This document shows positions 12,731 through 24,950 of a stretch of 64,000 nt of DNA, one piece after another (the first letter of the stretch is position 1; the number at the start of each line of letters is the position of its first letter). A program made the translations under genes and the position numbers. Under the pieces are notes generated by a model. It saw only the letters and a list, made by a program, of their open reading frames with translations. It searched no databases and was not told the origin of the DNA. The DNA is from Channa striata (taxonomy: Eukaryota; Chordata; Actinopteri; Anabantiformes; Channidae), in contig CM065182.1 of assembly GCA_033026295.1 (NCBI GenBank), positions 19,528,215 to 19,592,214 on the forward strand, given 5' to 3'.

Positions 12731-14640
12731 CGATTGTTTCTCTAATGCTGCATGGCTAGGAAATGTGCCCACCATGTGCCTGCACTTATGTAGACAAACA
12801 CAGCGCACACGATAAATGCTACACTGTTAAGATTTTAACACATACCAATTTCATGTTACTCAGAACTTGTCTTGCAATAACTGTGTATGGAAAGATACAT
12901 CAAATTGTTTTTGTGGTGCAAAAGTGTAAATTTATTTTTTCACCCGCATTTTTCAATTTCGTGTATGTAAGTGAATATTCTGACACATGAGTGAATACTC
13001 GCTTCATTTGGCAGAAGTTGCCCCTAAAAACGAAACTGGACATGGTCTCCCCTGGTGGCCTGGTGTCAGACTAATTCATAGCCACAGACAAGGGTCAGAG
13101 AGAAGACATTTATCACCTACTCCCTGAAATATATTTTTTTTATCTTTTATTCAGGGGAATTTAGCTGTCTGTAAGGTTAACTCCTTCAGTCCTCTGATTG
13201 GTGAGGGTCATTGAATAATAGCTGTCTGCTGCACTGCCATTTCCATGGATACAGCCCCTTGTGTATTGCAGCGCTCACACATAGTACACAGAATAAAATA
13301 CTATGACGGAGACATGAGTGGTAGCTATACTATATCCAAAACAGCAGGTAGGTTCTGGGTATTTTTTGCATTATTCTGTGTATTAATATACTGGTACCCT
13401 CAAAATTCCACCTGATCTTTGACTTAAGGCTCCAGGATGAGCTTTTTAAAGATGTCTGGGTTAGCGACCAGGTGAAAACACACCACTCCTCAGCCCCACA
13501 GAACAGCCTCTGTGTGCATGGCCCATGGCTGGACCTTGATCTCCGCGGTTTGAAGTTAAAAGTAGGTCCCATGGCCCTGGCGGCCAGAGAGCGATTTCTG
13601 CTAGATAAGGGCCCCTTTCATCCCCAGTTCATCTCTGAGCTGTGCTGTCACGGTGAGGCTGATTCGCATGAACAGCCTGCCTCCTGGGCAGAGCAGGCCA
13701 GGAGATGGCCATGCTGGGGATTTATTTTGACATGCTGCCGAATTCACGTTAGACATCAATGTGGAATTTCTCAAGCCTTCTGAGAACTGAATTGACCATA
13801 GCGGCCCGTTAATGTTTTACCACGGCCATGAAGCAAATCGATGTATATGATTTGGCTTTGGATAATTACACATATTCTGTTTTAGCAGAAATCCCAGTAT
13901 CAAGGCTAAAGCCATTGTAGTTTTTATTTCTGTGCCTTCCCAACCCTGTCTTCTAAAGAGAACATTTTTGTGTTACTAATCTGCGACTGCAAATATGTTT
14001 TTCTGGGGAATGTAATTGCAAGCAGACTAAGTTTTGTTAACATAATGAGGATATGTTAGTAATTACTGTGGATGGCAAGTCGCAAATATGTTGACAATGA
14101 ACATAACAATAAATCTTCTCAAGCTATTTATTTGTGTCCTTCAAAATACCTGATGCAGTACATCCAGTTGTTCTGCAGTGTATCTAAGTTTTCATGGTTG
14201 TGATTGTGTTCACACACTGGCAGCCTTCGGTTAACATTAAAGAACAGTTGTGGTTTGGCATATTGGACAGCAAATAAAATCATTTCACATCAACATTCTC
14301 TCAATCTTCATCAACATCTCTCAGATGTTGGTACCAATTCTCTCATATGACCCAGTGAGCTGTTAAAATGGCATCACCACGCAGGTTAGGGTTAGTTTCC
14401 ACCGTCTGAAAAACTTTTTCTGTTTGCCCTTTACACACAGCAAAGGTTGCTGAGACATAATATTTTGTTGCATTGTTCCTGTAATAGTAAATGCATTTTA
14501 AACTAATAATGCATAAAATATTGATTATTTTCTCATTAAGCTCTTAATGAGATTAAAAATTGAATTTAGTAAAAGTAAAACTAATACTTCTTTAGTCATT
14601 TCCATTTTAATATTTTTGTCTTTAAACAAACAACTTAGTT
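12731..14640. other. Intronic DNA, no gene seen
   Basis: No exon is supported. The interval contains a CTCF-like core at 13049-13060 and a moderately GC-rich complex block at about 13470-13790. Frames of 103 codons (+) and 80 codons (-) overlap in that block, which is the usual sign of conserved or GC-richer non-coding DNA rather than a gene. The rest is AT-rich. Confidence 0.45.
13049..13060 (-). promoter_or_regulatory. CTCF-like core motif
   Basis: CCCCTGGTGGCC is identical to the 12-nt centre of the reverse-complement CTCF consensus. Flanking positions of the long motif match only partly, so a real site is possible but unproven. The orientation given is that of the motif read as GGCCACCAGGGG. 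Confidence 0.3.
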
Positions 14641-14752
14641 GAGTGTAGGCCAGCTCCCCCATCGGTGTGTGAGTGTGAATGGGCGAATAAGAAGCAGTGT
14701 AAAGCGCTTTGAGTACCACCAGGTAGAAAAGTGCTGTATAAGTGCAGACTCC
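14641..14752 (+). repeat. Teleost dispersed repeat fragment ('gcgctttgag' family)
   Basis: The words GTGTGTGAGTGTGAATGGG, AAGAAGCAGTGTAAAGCGCTTTGAGTACC (positions about 14690-14718) and GTGCTGTATAAGTGCAG (about 14731-14747) occur in the order seen in a repeat very common in fish genomes, whose usual ending is close to 'ctatataagtgcag' plus 'tccatttacc'. It is diverged and the ends are not clear. Family recognition is from memory; no superfamily is assigned. Confidence 0.65.
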
Positions 14753-17700
14753 CTACCAGTTACTTCCTACTTTACACAAATTGACGTATGTAAGTGATCA
14801 GTTACTTTAAAGTGTCGCCCCCACCCCTTAGAAAACAATCACAGTTTTTGTTACTACACTTGAACTCCATTCTTCTGTGTGAAATTCCTTTTTTTTTTTG
14901 CCTCTTTACAAATGTCGGACACTCTAAATACAGCATAGTGATCTAATGTTCATTATACCTTCGTAGCTGTCTGTCATTTTTCACAGCCAGTTTAACATAT
15001 TCTGTCATATTTCAAAGACAAACTGTCTATTTCAAACAATGAATGCCTGGGATTCAAATAGCCTCTGTCTGTGGTAAAGACTTGGGAAGGAAGAAATCCT
15101 GCTACATACAGCAGCATGTTCACCATGAAAAGCCATGAAGGGCTCTTCACTTTGAGCCTAGAAGAACATTTTTTATTGAACTGCAAAGATGCAGAATACT
15201 GAAGGCATACTGTACTTGTAAGCACACTACTACATACCTGCCGGAGACGGAAGTTTACTAATTTGGAATTTAAAGCTAATGCTCCGATTTAAAGCCATTC
15301 TCCTAATTCTGTGAAAATAAATAATATTAAAGGGACAAAATAAATTAATACAAAAAAATACACGAAATTGACTTGCTTTCTGCATAGTATGGCAAATTAT
15401 AAAACAATTTAAAAAGTGGAAACAGCAAAAAAAAAAAAAAAAACTGAACCACTGATAGTGTAGACCTAAATCTTCCAGTGATTTACTCATTTTACGTTAT
15501 GCTTTTCCTCTACACATGATAGCATGCCATACTGGCAATCCCTCATCCTTTGTGTGAGACTGCCACAGAATCAACATGGTGGTGCTACCGAGACATGCTT
15601 TTAAAAGGACTTGATTCCTCCCTCATGCTCACATGGCAATCGCAGTAAGTGTTGTCAATCAGGAGAAAGCAGCATAGAAGTTGGGGAGAGGGAAGGTTTT
15701 CTGTATTTAATCAGCATTACCATGCCTATTTAGGTTTTTGGTAAAGCAACGGACTCCATCGGCAGCCACCCATATGAACTGTAAGAAAGCTAATAGCAGG
15801 TGGCGGCATGTGTGAAATGAGCCTTTGGATGGGCAGCCATGGAGAAGATAATGCAGCTATTCAGACTTTCTCTAGCAGGGGCCCCCTTTCTGCCCAGAGC
15901 TGACATGCTACTTCACAGGGGCTCCTAAAAGGGTCCATTTTGTTCAATTTGTCTAAAAGCTGCTAACTTAGGTGACAATTCAAAGACTTTTGGTGTTAAA
16001 GCTTCTTTAACCCACCAACAACTGAGTGGCGTTTTTTTTTTCTTGGCCTCTGATCTGTCCATCATTTTCTCATGATCATACAAGAAAGAAGAGGATGAAG
16101 AAAACGAGCTGAAAGCTGCTGAGAGGGTGTCCTGGTGGGAGCTCCTCACTGATGTCCAGGACATGCTGAAGAGATGATTTTAAATTGTGAGAACTATGAA
16201 AGGAAAGAAGGTTGGATTAGGTTCACAGTTGGTGCTAACAGTGTCTATTTCAACATAAGGTATGCATTATTCAGCAGCACTGATCATCCCGACAGACTGC
16301 ACCAGTGAGCCTAATGTGACTCTTGGTTTCTCTGTGGAGTGTTAGTAGTTAACAGGAAGGAATGGTCAGACAAGCCTGATAAGTGTCTCAGTGTCCTTGA
16401 TTACATGCACATTCTAATGGGTATAAATACCAGATCGAGATGGTAAGATTTTGTAATGGGCCATATAGGGACTCTAGGATCATAAAGACTGGAACATGTT
16501 AACACAATACCACCAAAAGCTTTTTAGTTCGAAAATGAAAACTGTAAACAATACTACTGGTTGTACTGCAAGCATCGTTTTCTAATTGTGTGCCACAAAT
16601 TGATAATGCCCCCTTTTATATATTACAATAAAAAAGTCAATAAATATTATTGTGGAGGGTCCCTGTGCTTCCAGGCATCATGACATGGATACAGTAGCTT
16701 CCCACACGATATGTAGACCATCTTCACAGAGTTGTTTGACTCTCTCTGGTTTTTAATTATGACTTGCTAACTATACAACTGTACCTGATGCGCATGCAGA
16801 ACAAGAGCAGCACAATGAAGGTGCAGTGAACTGTTAAAAGCTATCATGTCTTGAAAATAAATGAACATGGAGTCAAGGTTAGGGACTGTGGTGTGAAACA
16901 ATGGAGGAGGTTAAGGCTGAAATATCTCCCAGCACTCAGGATTGATTTTTGTCGCTTCGAAAAGGGCAGCAAAATAAGCTGCACTGATATAACTGAAATA
17001 ACTAATGTGGGGAATTTTCAGGTAAAACTGGATTTAGATTACAAGATTATTCAAATTAAAGTACAAAATTATATCAGCATTTGTTTTGCACCATTATTAT
17101 TTATTCATATTTGTTGTAATTTGACAATAGCAGAAGGGTTCCGTAAAGTGTGGTGGAGTGTAGCAGATGGTAGAAGAGCGTAGCAGAGCAAGGAAAGGCA
17201 GGGCTCGACGTTAGGTTGCATATTGCCGCTTTAAAATGCGCGTTTTCTTGGCACCTTAAACGGATATTGGACTAAAGGGACATTAGACTTAGCAACAGTT
17301 GTAAATGTATTAGTGTAATACATCTGATCTGATTAAAACATTTAAATTAATTTTGCAATATGTGTTTTTAACTTTAAAGGTTTTTTGCTGGAGTGCAGCC
17401 AACTGATAATTACAAAATACACTTAGAGATCCAGGGAAATGGCATCCTCACAATAAGTTGTCTCTAATGGACTTTTAGAAAGCACATGAGCATAAAACAT
17501 TTTGCCGGTTAGGCAAAAATGTGAGCTTACATAAGTAAATTTATACTCTTTATGCAATAATAACAGATTAATTAATTCATAAAATAAGCATTTAGCATGT
17601 CACTCAATGATTGTTTGCTCTCAGTAAAATTTTAAAATCCTATTTTTTAAGTAAATTCAGTTAAAAGTCCCTGAAGATACTGTTAATTCGGATTGAAGTG

Positions 17701-19639
17701 TCTCACTCAAGGGCACATTGACATCCACACATTATGGCTGCATTACCCATATTTAATCCTTTACTTTCATTTAGGCAAAAGTACTCAGTAGCTGGCAATG
17801 TTACAGTGCAGCACTTTTGACTGCGATTCAAATAAATATTCTCTTTGAAATTGTCTTTGAAGAGAAGTCACTTAACAATACAAATGTGGCCAACCCTTCA
17901 GGCCACATAAATGAAGAATTGAATAAGCACACGTACAGAATGCTTCTGTTTTTACATTTGAACCCAGTAAAGAGCGTGTAAGCGTAGCTGTTACCATAGC
18001 AACCAGTGTGGAATAGGCTGGTTGAATAGAAAAGTAGTTTTACCTCATCTCAGTTATTTCTTCATGTTGGGTCTTAAATCTTAGTCTTAAATTAGTAATG
18101 ATTATTCCTAATGAGATTTTGACAAGATAATACTAGACAAGTTAATTTTCGACTTTAAAACGGATGATTTTTATGCACAGAAGTAAATTTAAAAAAAATA
18201 CTGCTATTACTTCTATTAGTATCAGCAATAATAAGAATAATAATTGTTATATATAAATAATCGCACTGAAACTAGCAGAAATAGACCTCACTCGCTCTGT
18301 AAATGTTGCACTTCATCTCAGAGAATGAATATTTCATGTGGTAATTAAAATGTGTAGGTCGAGTCTCCTATGACATTTATTTCTACTGATATAGGGGCAA
18401 AGCACTGGTGCCTGTCTTTAATGTACCTCCTTCAGCCAGGTAAGATTTAGAGGATAAAGGGTGACATTTTCCCCCTTTTTCTAATTTAATGCAATTGATC
18501 TTCTTAACAGGAACAAAGTTGGTTTCCAAATACTGCATGATAAAGAGATTAAGCCTTTAAATGGCTTTCTAAAGGCAATCTTTACTGCAAGCCCTAAAGT
18601 AAGGGCATTGAACTTTCAATTAGAATTTCTAATAGGCTATTGACTGGAATGTATTAAATGTTGCTACACAGCTATATAGATCCTAAGAGAGGATTTTTCT
18701 TGATCCAGGGTACATGACCCCAAAATCCCTGAGAGTGAGATACACAAACATTCGCCACAGTCACCTGATGTGGTGACTGAGTCGAGCGTATGTTTTCTCT
18801 CTGTAGATGTTTATTTTAACCAGCATTACGTCGACCCACCTTTGTAATCTATAATAATTTCAGAAAAGCCGCTTGATCCTTACATTGTTTTATTTGTGGT
18901 CAGGATCCTTTTACTGCATGTCAGCTTCAGTTCACTCGTTTTCTTGGCTACTCTTTGATGTTGCTCCAGGACTTTTTGTTAGTCTTAATTTCTGACGTTT
19001 TTCACGTCCAAGCACATGAGCTGTTTCTAATTTTCTTTGATTGATCTCAGGGTCTAAGTCTGATTTAATTGCCCTTAATGCCATATTAACTGTTGTCAAA
19101 ATATTTTTACATGTCACCCTAATTCTGCTTGCTACTCTGAGAACAGCATGGTCAGGAAACATTACATCTGTTTTTCATTGTCTCTGCATCTTGCTCTTCT
19201 GTGCCTCTCACTTTTTCCATCTCCCAGCCATAATTTTCTCTGTCTTTGTTATTGCCAGCCTCTTTCTTTCTGTTATGCACACATTGTAGCTCCAGGTGAT
19301 TATAAGCTTTGAGAAAGCTGCATCAGGATACAATTTGTCAGAGCCTAACAGCCCATTCTGTTCTGAGGGTTAACATTCTGTTTGTGTTACTGTGCATTCA
19401 AACTCTAATTAAAACAACATTACATTCCCCATCTGCCAATCTCCCATAATCTTCTTTAATTGCTGTAATTAAACTATATTTACATGTGCAAAATACTTAT
19501 AATTTAGCAAATTGCACTCTACACTCTGCACATTTAATCAGTGGCGCTGCAGTGGAATGGAGTGATTTCAGTGTTTTGATTTCAGCAGTGGGCTGGTTCT
19601 GACAGGGTAAGTGGACCTTTGCCTGAGGTCTCGCCGAGG
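14753..19639. other. Intronic AT-rich DNA, no gene seen
   Basis: This is mostly AT-rich, with a 17-nt poly-A at 15427-15443 and other A/T runs. A short degraded fragment at about 17695-17735 ('gtgtctcactcaagggcacattgac' in parts) resembles the same dispersed repeat family as 862-1026. The 110-codon frame at 16851-17183 has no recognisable features. I see no splice-bounded exon. Confidence 0.45.
17695..17735 (+). repeat. Short relic of teleost dispersed repeat
   Basis: About 40 nt resemble the 'gtgtcttgctcaagggcaca'-type segment of the fish repeat also seen at 862-1026. It lacks the flanking segments, so it is either a deeply decayed copy or a chance match. Confidence 0.35.
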
Positions 19640-19985
19640 TTAGGAAAACATGCCATTGGAGGAGTATTGTCATTGGGCTGCGATTGCATCTCGCATGGCT
19701 AATTATAAGCCTGAGCTTCCCCTGCGAAGGCAGGCAGAGCCTAGGTATGTGTGTTTTTGTTCACGGTGTGTGTTGAAACACACGTCTGCGGCCCAGTGTA
19801 CTACGCCTTTAGCTGACTGCCGCCTCGTGAATGACATCACACATCCGCTTTCGTTAATGCAAAATGCAAAAATGAATGTGCTGAGGCGTGTTTGCCATTT
19901 AAACAGACACAACCAAGATGAGGTGGTAAATACCTGGGAATTAAACCTGCATCTGGCTGAGCAACTGCTGCTGCAATAAAATGTT
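19640..19985. promoter_or_regulatory. Candidate conserved element with tandem POU-like words
   Basis: Both strands are open for over 100 codons here (19650-19979 + and 19703-20017 -) without protein-like composition. This often happens in conserved, stop-poor non-coding DNA. A TAATTA core lies near 19700. The run ATGCAAAATGCAAAAATGAATG (19857-19878) holds two overlapping octamer-like ATGCAAA words followed by ATGAAT. A GTGTGTT/AACACAC inverted repeat lies at 19768-19783. Regulatory role is inferred. Confidence 0.3.
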
Positions 19986-20517
19986 AAGGACTGGCTTTGG
20001 TTGAAGAGGAACCGCACGCTTGCTTTCAGATTAATGGTATTAGATAGGGATTAATCTAGAATAGGGAATTTGTCAAGCTGTAGCTTTATGTTAGCACAGC
20101 TACTAAGCTAGCTCTTGGATGACACCACATTTCACAGAGTGCCACAGTACTTGTGGTTTGTTTGGTCACGATTGACGCTAAAGACTGAGGCCACAAGCTG
20201 TCACTTGGACAAGCTGTTTGCAGCTGTAGTCCTACACTATGTCCAGTTGTTAGAAAAGTCTCCTGTTCTTGACAGCCTTGTCAGCTGGACGGCTCCTGGA
20301 AGGGGTTCGTGGCTGTTTATCTGGACTGTTAGCATTAGCTATGTCCTCTTGGCCTAATTATATTTGTGGTCCTGCCTGGAAGAGAAAAGCCCCGCCATCA
20401 CCGGCTAGAACCAGACGTAACAGCTCAGCAGTTTGCAGTCAGGGGTCCTGCCCTGGGCCACGTCCCCCTCTGTTCTCCCGGCACAGGTGGAAGCAGACCT
20501 GACAGGAAGAATTACCG

Positions 20518-20544
20518 CTGCTGCTGCTGCTGCTGCTGCTGCTG
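20518..20544 (+). repeat. (CTG)9 trinucleotide repeat
   Basis: Nine perfect CTG units, immediately followed by AGGTAATT, which resembles a splice donor (GAG|GTAATT). No acceptor-bounded coding frame that I recognise leads into it, so I treat it as intronic simple sequence rather than a polyleucine, polyalanine or polycysteine exon. Confidence 0.9.
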
Positions 20545-20939
20545 AGGTAATTGGTGTTGTTTTGTGAGATTTCCCCCTCCTGTTGGAGCTGCCTATTAGC
20601 TCCACACCAGCAGTATGCACATTATTTGGACATACCGCAGAGGAAAGTCGGAGAACTTTTGTAGTTAGGAACTAAGTGTACGGAACCCCAGTTCTTGGAT
20701 CCAGTCCGCTCTAGGTTTTAGTGGAAACTCTTTTCTGTGTAGTCATCATAATAGAAGGTTCCCTTTACTTTCGGAGGTTTTAATTGCTCATCTTATTACT
20801 GCAAGTTTTTGACCGACAGACATGCAAATGATGGTTTAATCTGCTTGATTTGAATACGAGTCTCCGACTTAGAGAAGATACTTTAAAGCAGACCAGAAGT
20901 TGCTGGCAGGTAGTGGAGTGCAAATGATATTATAAGATG

Positions 20940-21035
20940 GACACAGCCTCAAATCCTCATTAGCTGACACGTAGTTCCTCTTAATTAGTTTCCACTTGCT
21001 GTAATTAGCATGGATGAGGCTAATCATCTGATGTG
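20940..21035. promoter_or_regulatory. Homeodomain-site cluster
   Basis: Within 80 bp there are CATTAG (near 20959), TAATTAG at 20982-20988, TAATTAG at 21002-21008 and CTAATCAT at 21020-21027. The sequence is non-repetitive. The two identical TAATTAG words are 20 bp apart, about two helical turns, which would place them on the same face. LIM-, DLX- or other Q50-type homeodomain proteins bind such cores, but the factor cannot be told from the sequence. Confidence 0.35.
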
Positions 21036-24000
21036 AAAGCAATCTAACGCTTGGGATACAATGTCCTTGGCCTCACTTTGATGTCAGGTTCACAGACGTT
21101 TTTTTTTTTTTTCTTCAGGTACTGTTGCATCCTTATAATCTTTTTTGCGTATAAAAGGCAATGTTTGTCTGCTTTTATTTTTAAAACTGATTTTATATAT
21201 CTCGTCCTATATGATTTTGGATATTTTCCAGCGAGTACATCCTATGGCCTTTAACGTCCTTAGGTAGGCTAGGTAAAACAACATGCAAGGGATATTTTGC
21301 TGTTTTCCCTGAATTCACTGAATAACTAATAAATGACCCGTTAAAGCAAAGTGCATCTTTGTAACTTTCAAAGAATGCCAAACTGTTTTTAGTTGAGCAG
21401 AGATTTTGGCAGTGCTCTGCCAAAGCCTTATATGAATTAGATAGGAAAGTATGGGTATTGCATTGGCAGCGCTGTGATGTTTCTGCTTGTGTCCCAGATC
21501 AAAACAAGTGTGTTTTGTTTAACACAATGGATCAGAACCACAAGTAGAACAAAAGAAAGTGATTGAGGATTGCGTCGTTGGAAGCACCTTCTGTTGAAGA
21601 ATGATTGATAACGTCTCTCTGGCTGTCAAGCCCTTGAGAGAGATGTTCCTCCCTCCAATGTTGCGTCCACTGTCAATCATCCTTTGTCTCCCACTGGTTA
21701 CTGCGCTCCAAGCTCTCAGTTCTTCCTTTTTTCCTCAGTGTCTTTTGTTTTCAAAGAGCATGTGGCTTTCTTATTTATACTAACTCTTAGACAACTGAAT
21801 CAAGGCTCATACAGTTGATGCTTAACTGTTATACTGGGTGGAGTTACAGGATATGAGCTTTTGATTAGATTTTCTGCTCTATGGATTTCATTCGTCCGCT
21901 ATCTGTGTCTTTATTGTTACCAAATCCCACAAGAGATCTCCTCAGACCTTAAATGTGAACCCCCATCACAAAATGTCCTTGCATCTAATCTCTTGGCTGC
22001 AGACAAAGGGGTGTGAGAGCTGGCCGGTCCAGGACAGTCTGTTTTTCCCAAGGTGCGGTGAGGGCATGTTCTCTCTCACTCCCTTACAGCTGTAGAATCT
22101 ACCCTGATCTAAAGCAGAGCCCTGTTTATCCCTTCCACTCAATGTTATTATGACACTGATTATTTAAGACTGAGAAAAGCTGGATGGGCCCACAATAAAT
22201 TAGATCTGTATAGACCAAACACTATCATCTTTCTGTCTTTCTCTCATTCCTCTGTCTCTTATTATTTCTTTCCTAATGTGCTTTCGCTTTCCCGCAGGCT
22301 GGATCCTTTTTTGTGAAATTGAGTGTTTGGCATGAACTTTTGCCATATGCCTGTGGATTTGCCAAAAAATTTCAGAGCAGCTCTTTTCTTGTGCCAAGTA
22401 TTTGGCCATCTGCTCAAGTCTTTAACCAGCAGCATTCAGGGACTTCATCAAGCTTGAACTGTGAAGTCAAATGGTTTCTTCAGCTCCCAAATCAAGCTAG
22501 GCACTGCTGTGAAGATTTACTGCACTGACAGTTCCAAGAAATCACACATATATTTTATTGTGCAGTACATAGTCACATTTATTGGATTTGCACTTAATGA
22601 CAGCCAGGTTTTCCCAGAGCAGTTTTATGTCATTGAAATTATAATATAGTTAAATTAGACAAAGTAGTCTCTTTTGAATCGTTCTAAATCACTTTTAGAA
22701 ATAACATTCAGCAGACAGGAAATCTATGCGTGTTAGTTTGATGGTAAGTGTTAAGTATCTGCAAATGAGGGTGCAGACAAATAGCTGCAACAGCTGCAAT
22801 ATTAATTTCCCAAAGATGTCTTTACTAGCCAAGATAGTACCTCTCGAGTTTAGGCGGGCCACACTGCCACTTGCAGACTGAGGCGTTCAAAGCAGGAGAC
22901 CGCTGAACAATGCATCTGCAGAGGCAAAGAAGAGAAGATAGCATTTCACTGCGGGTGAGGTTCATTATGTGGTGTACACGACACCATTATTAGCCCCATT
23001 ACACACATTGACAGCTGCGCATTCATTCTCCCATACCTGCGTTTTAAAGCGGCCCATAAATAATAAAGTTAGCCTACAGTTAGCCTCAACTCGGAGGAAG
23101 TGAAAAAGGTCATTATAGACTAGACTGCTATTTGTCAAAATAATTTCATAATCTCAGGTCAAAAGGAAGGTTTGGCTTTAGTTAATTGTAGATCAGGGCA
23201 CTGAACATAAATTTTCATTAGCAATCCATTTGTTACTCCCGGCACACTCTGACCCTGTGTGCTCCTTCTTGCGACCACCAACAAGAAACACACAGCAAAA
23301 GGGATTGTTTCAGATCTAGAAGCTTGTCTTTAGTAATGTGATGACATGCTACTTAAGAAATGTATATGCTGGTGAATCTACATTTCAGTTTACATTAACA
23401 GTCTTCCAACTAAAGCTACACCAGTGTGGGTTTGCTGCCAGCCTATTGTGATGTAGAGGTCACAGTGCTGTCCTGGTTAAATGTGCTCTGACTGGTAATC
23501 GGTGGTGCTGTGCAGTATAATTATCCCCGCTTTTATCAGAATGACCTCCCTGACAAACTTCCCTGGTGGAAGGAGACACCTGAGAGCCTCCACACTTCCT
23601 ATCTGCCCTTGTTTTATCGAAAAGGCCCCGTCTGAATGGATAATAGAGCCCCTGTTCTCCCAACAGACGGATAATGGAGGGTGGAGTGGTCCTCTCTGGC
23701 AGAGTACTGCCTCTTCCGTGCACTAGAGAAACCAATACCAGGCCTATCGGCTGATATATGACACTAATACACAGGCTGACTGGGGCCCTAAACAGAAAAG
23801 AGGGATTGTTCCGACTTTCGACTGGCTGTAGGATTCATGACTCACAGGTACCGCAGTGTCTGGCCCCTGAGACCGCTCTAATTGCTTTACATCTGTACAA
23901 AGGTTTCTTGTAATCGGGCCTTCTGCCTCCATTTGTCTTCCTTTCAGTCTCCTAGTGAAGACCTTAATTGGTCTTAGTGGGGCTTTTTTTTTCCTGTTGG

Positions 24001-24547
24001 CTCCCGGGCCTGACCAAGTACAAGACTTTACCTTGGGGGGCAGTGGAGTCTGCTAGTGGTAGGGGAGGTTGGAGAGGAGAGGAAGTCAATACTTCTTTTA
24101 CCTTTAACACTTTAATTAATGTTCTCCTGACAAGCAGTTTTTCCCATAGCTTCACATGGTGGGGTGGTGGGGGGGGGCAGAGCTCCTGGGATCCACACAA
24201 GAATAAAGACTTGTGCTGCTTTGTGAGAAAACCTCTCTGCCGTCTCCAGTGGCCAATCGACATTTGCTGAGAATCCACTTCTTTTTGTGTTGATTGTTAG
24301 TGTACAATTTTTGTCTTTGCCTCTCAGTGCTGTCAGCCACTTTTCAAAGCACTAAACATTTCAACCACACCAAAACAATTTTACAAATATAATTTGTTCC
24401 TTTCTTCAAAGAATCGTTTTTTTGTTAACATAAACATGTTTTGAGTTAGCATTTTGTTTTTTGTCATCTGTGCAGATGCTCGAACAATGTATACCGTAAA
24501 AATTTGTAAACTGTTGTTTGGCTCTTATTTTGCATTTCTCGTTTACA
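21036..24547. other. Intronic DNA, no gene seen
   Basis: No supported exon. A strong acceptor-like tract ends at about 22297 (pyrimidine run then CCCGCAG) and opens a 76-codon frame to 22528, but the frame ends in a stop with no donor in it and resembles nothing in the auts2 family. A T14 tract lies at 21099-21112. The 23460-23760 and 22800-23060 stretches are complex and may include conserved elements. Confidence 0.45.
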
Positions 24548-24950
24548 TTTAATTCAATTCAACTTATATAGCTAATAACTTATACAGCTAACAACTTATA
24601 TAGCGCCAATTTACAACAAGGTAATCTCAGGGCACTTTACATTATAAAGTCAAGACTATACAGACATTTAGAGAAAACCCAACAAATCCCCCTTGAGCAG
24701 CTATAGGCAACAGTGAAGAGGAAAAACCTCCTTGACCGAAGAAACCTCCAGCAGAACCAGGCTCAGGGTGGGCGGACATCCGCCTCAACCGGTTGGGCTG
24801 AGTGGAAAGTGGAGAGAGAAAAGAACAGAACAACCAAAGCAACAACAAAACACTGGGCAGGTTAGTGGGACCAGTAGCTGGGCACTGGAGGACACACAGC
24901 TCCAAATCCAGGGACACCTGAAGACAGAGACAGAGAGAGGGGGAGAATGT
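24548..24950 (+). repeat. Teleost dispersed repeat, abundant non-autonomous family
   Basis: This starts with AATTCAATTCAACTTATATAG, contains CGCCAATTTACAACAAGG and CTCAGGGCACTTTACA (near 24604-24642), and then AACCCAACAAATCCCCCTTGAGCAGC-type words. Next come GAAGAAACCTCCAGCAGAACCAGGCTCAGG (about 24738-24767) and CCGCCTCAACCGGTTGGG (about 24780-24797), ending in GA-rich sequence. This ordered set of words is one I know as extremely common in fish genomes. It is moderately diverged and explains the 80- and 91-codon frames here, which are not host genes. The superfamily is left open. The extent beyond about 24950 is uncertain. Confidence 0.75.
24561..24605 (+). repeat. 16-bp tandem triplication inside the repeat's 5' end
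   Basis: Units AACTTATATAGCTAAT (24561-24576), AACTTATACAGCTAAC (24577-24592) and a partial AACTTATATAGCG (24593-24605) are direct repeats. The usual copy of this dispersed family has one such segment, so a local expansion by slippage is likely in this copy. Confidence 0.8.

Noticed and set aside
22298..22528. Possible exon after the strong acceptor-like CCCGCAG at 22297
   Set aside because: The frame runs to a stop with no donor and the peptide does not resemble any auts2-family segment.
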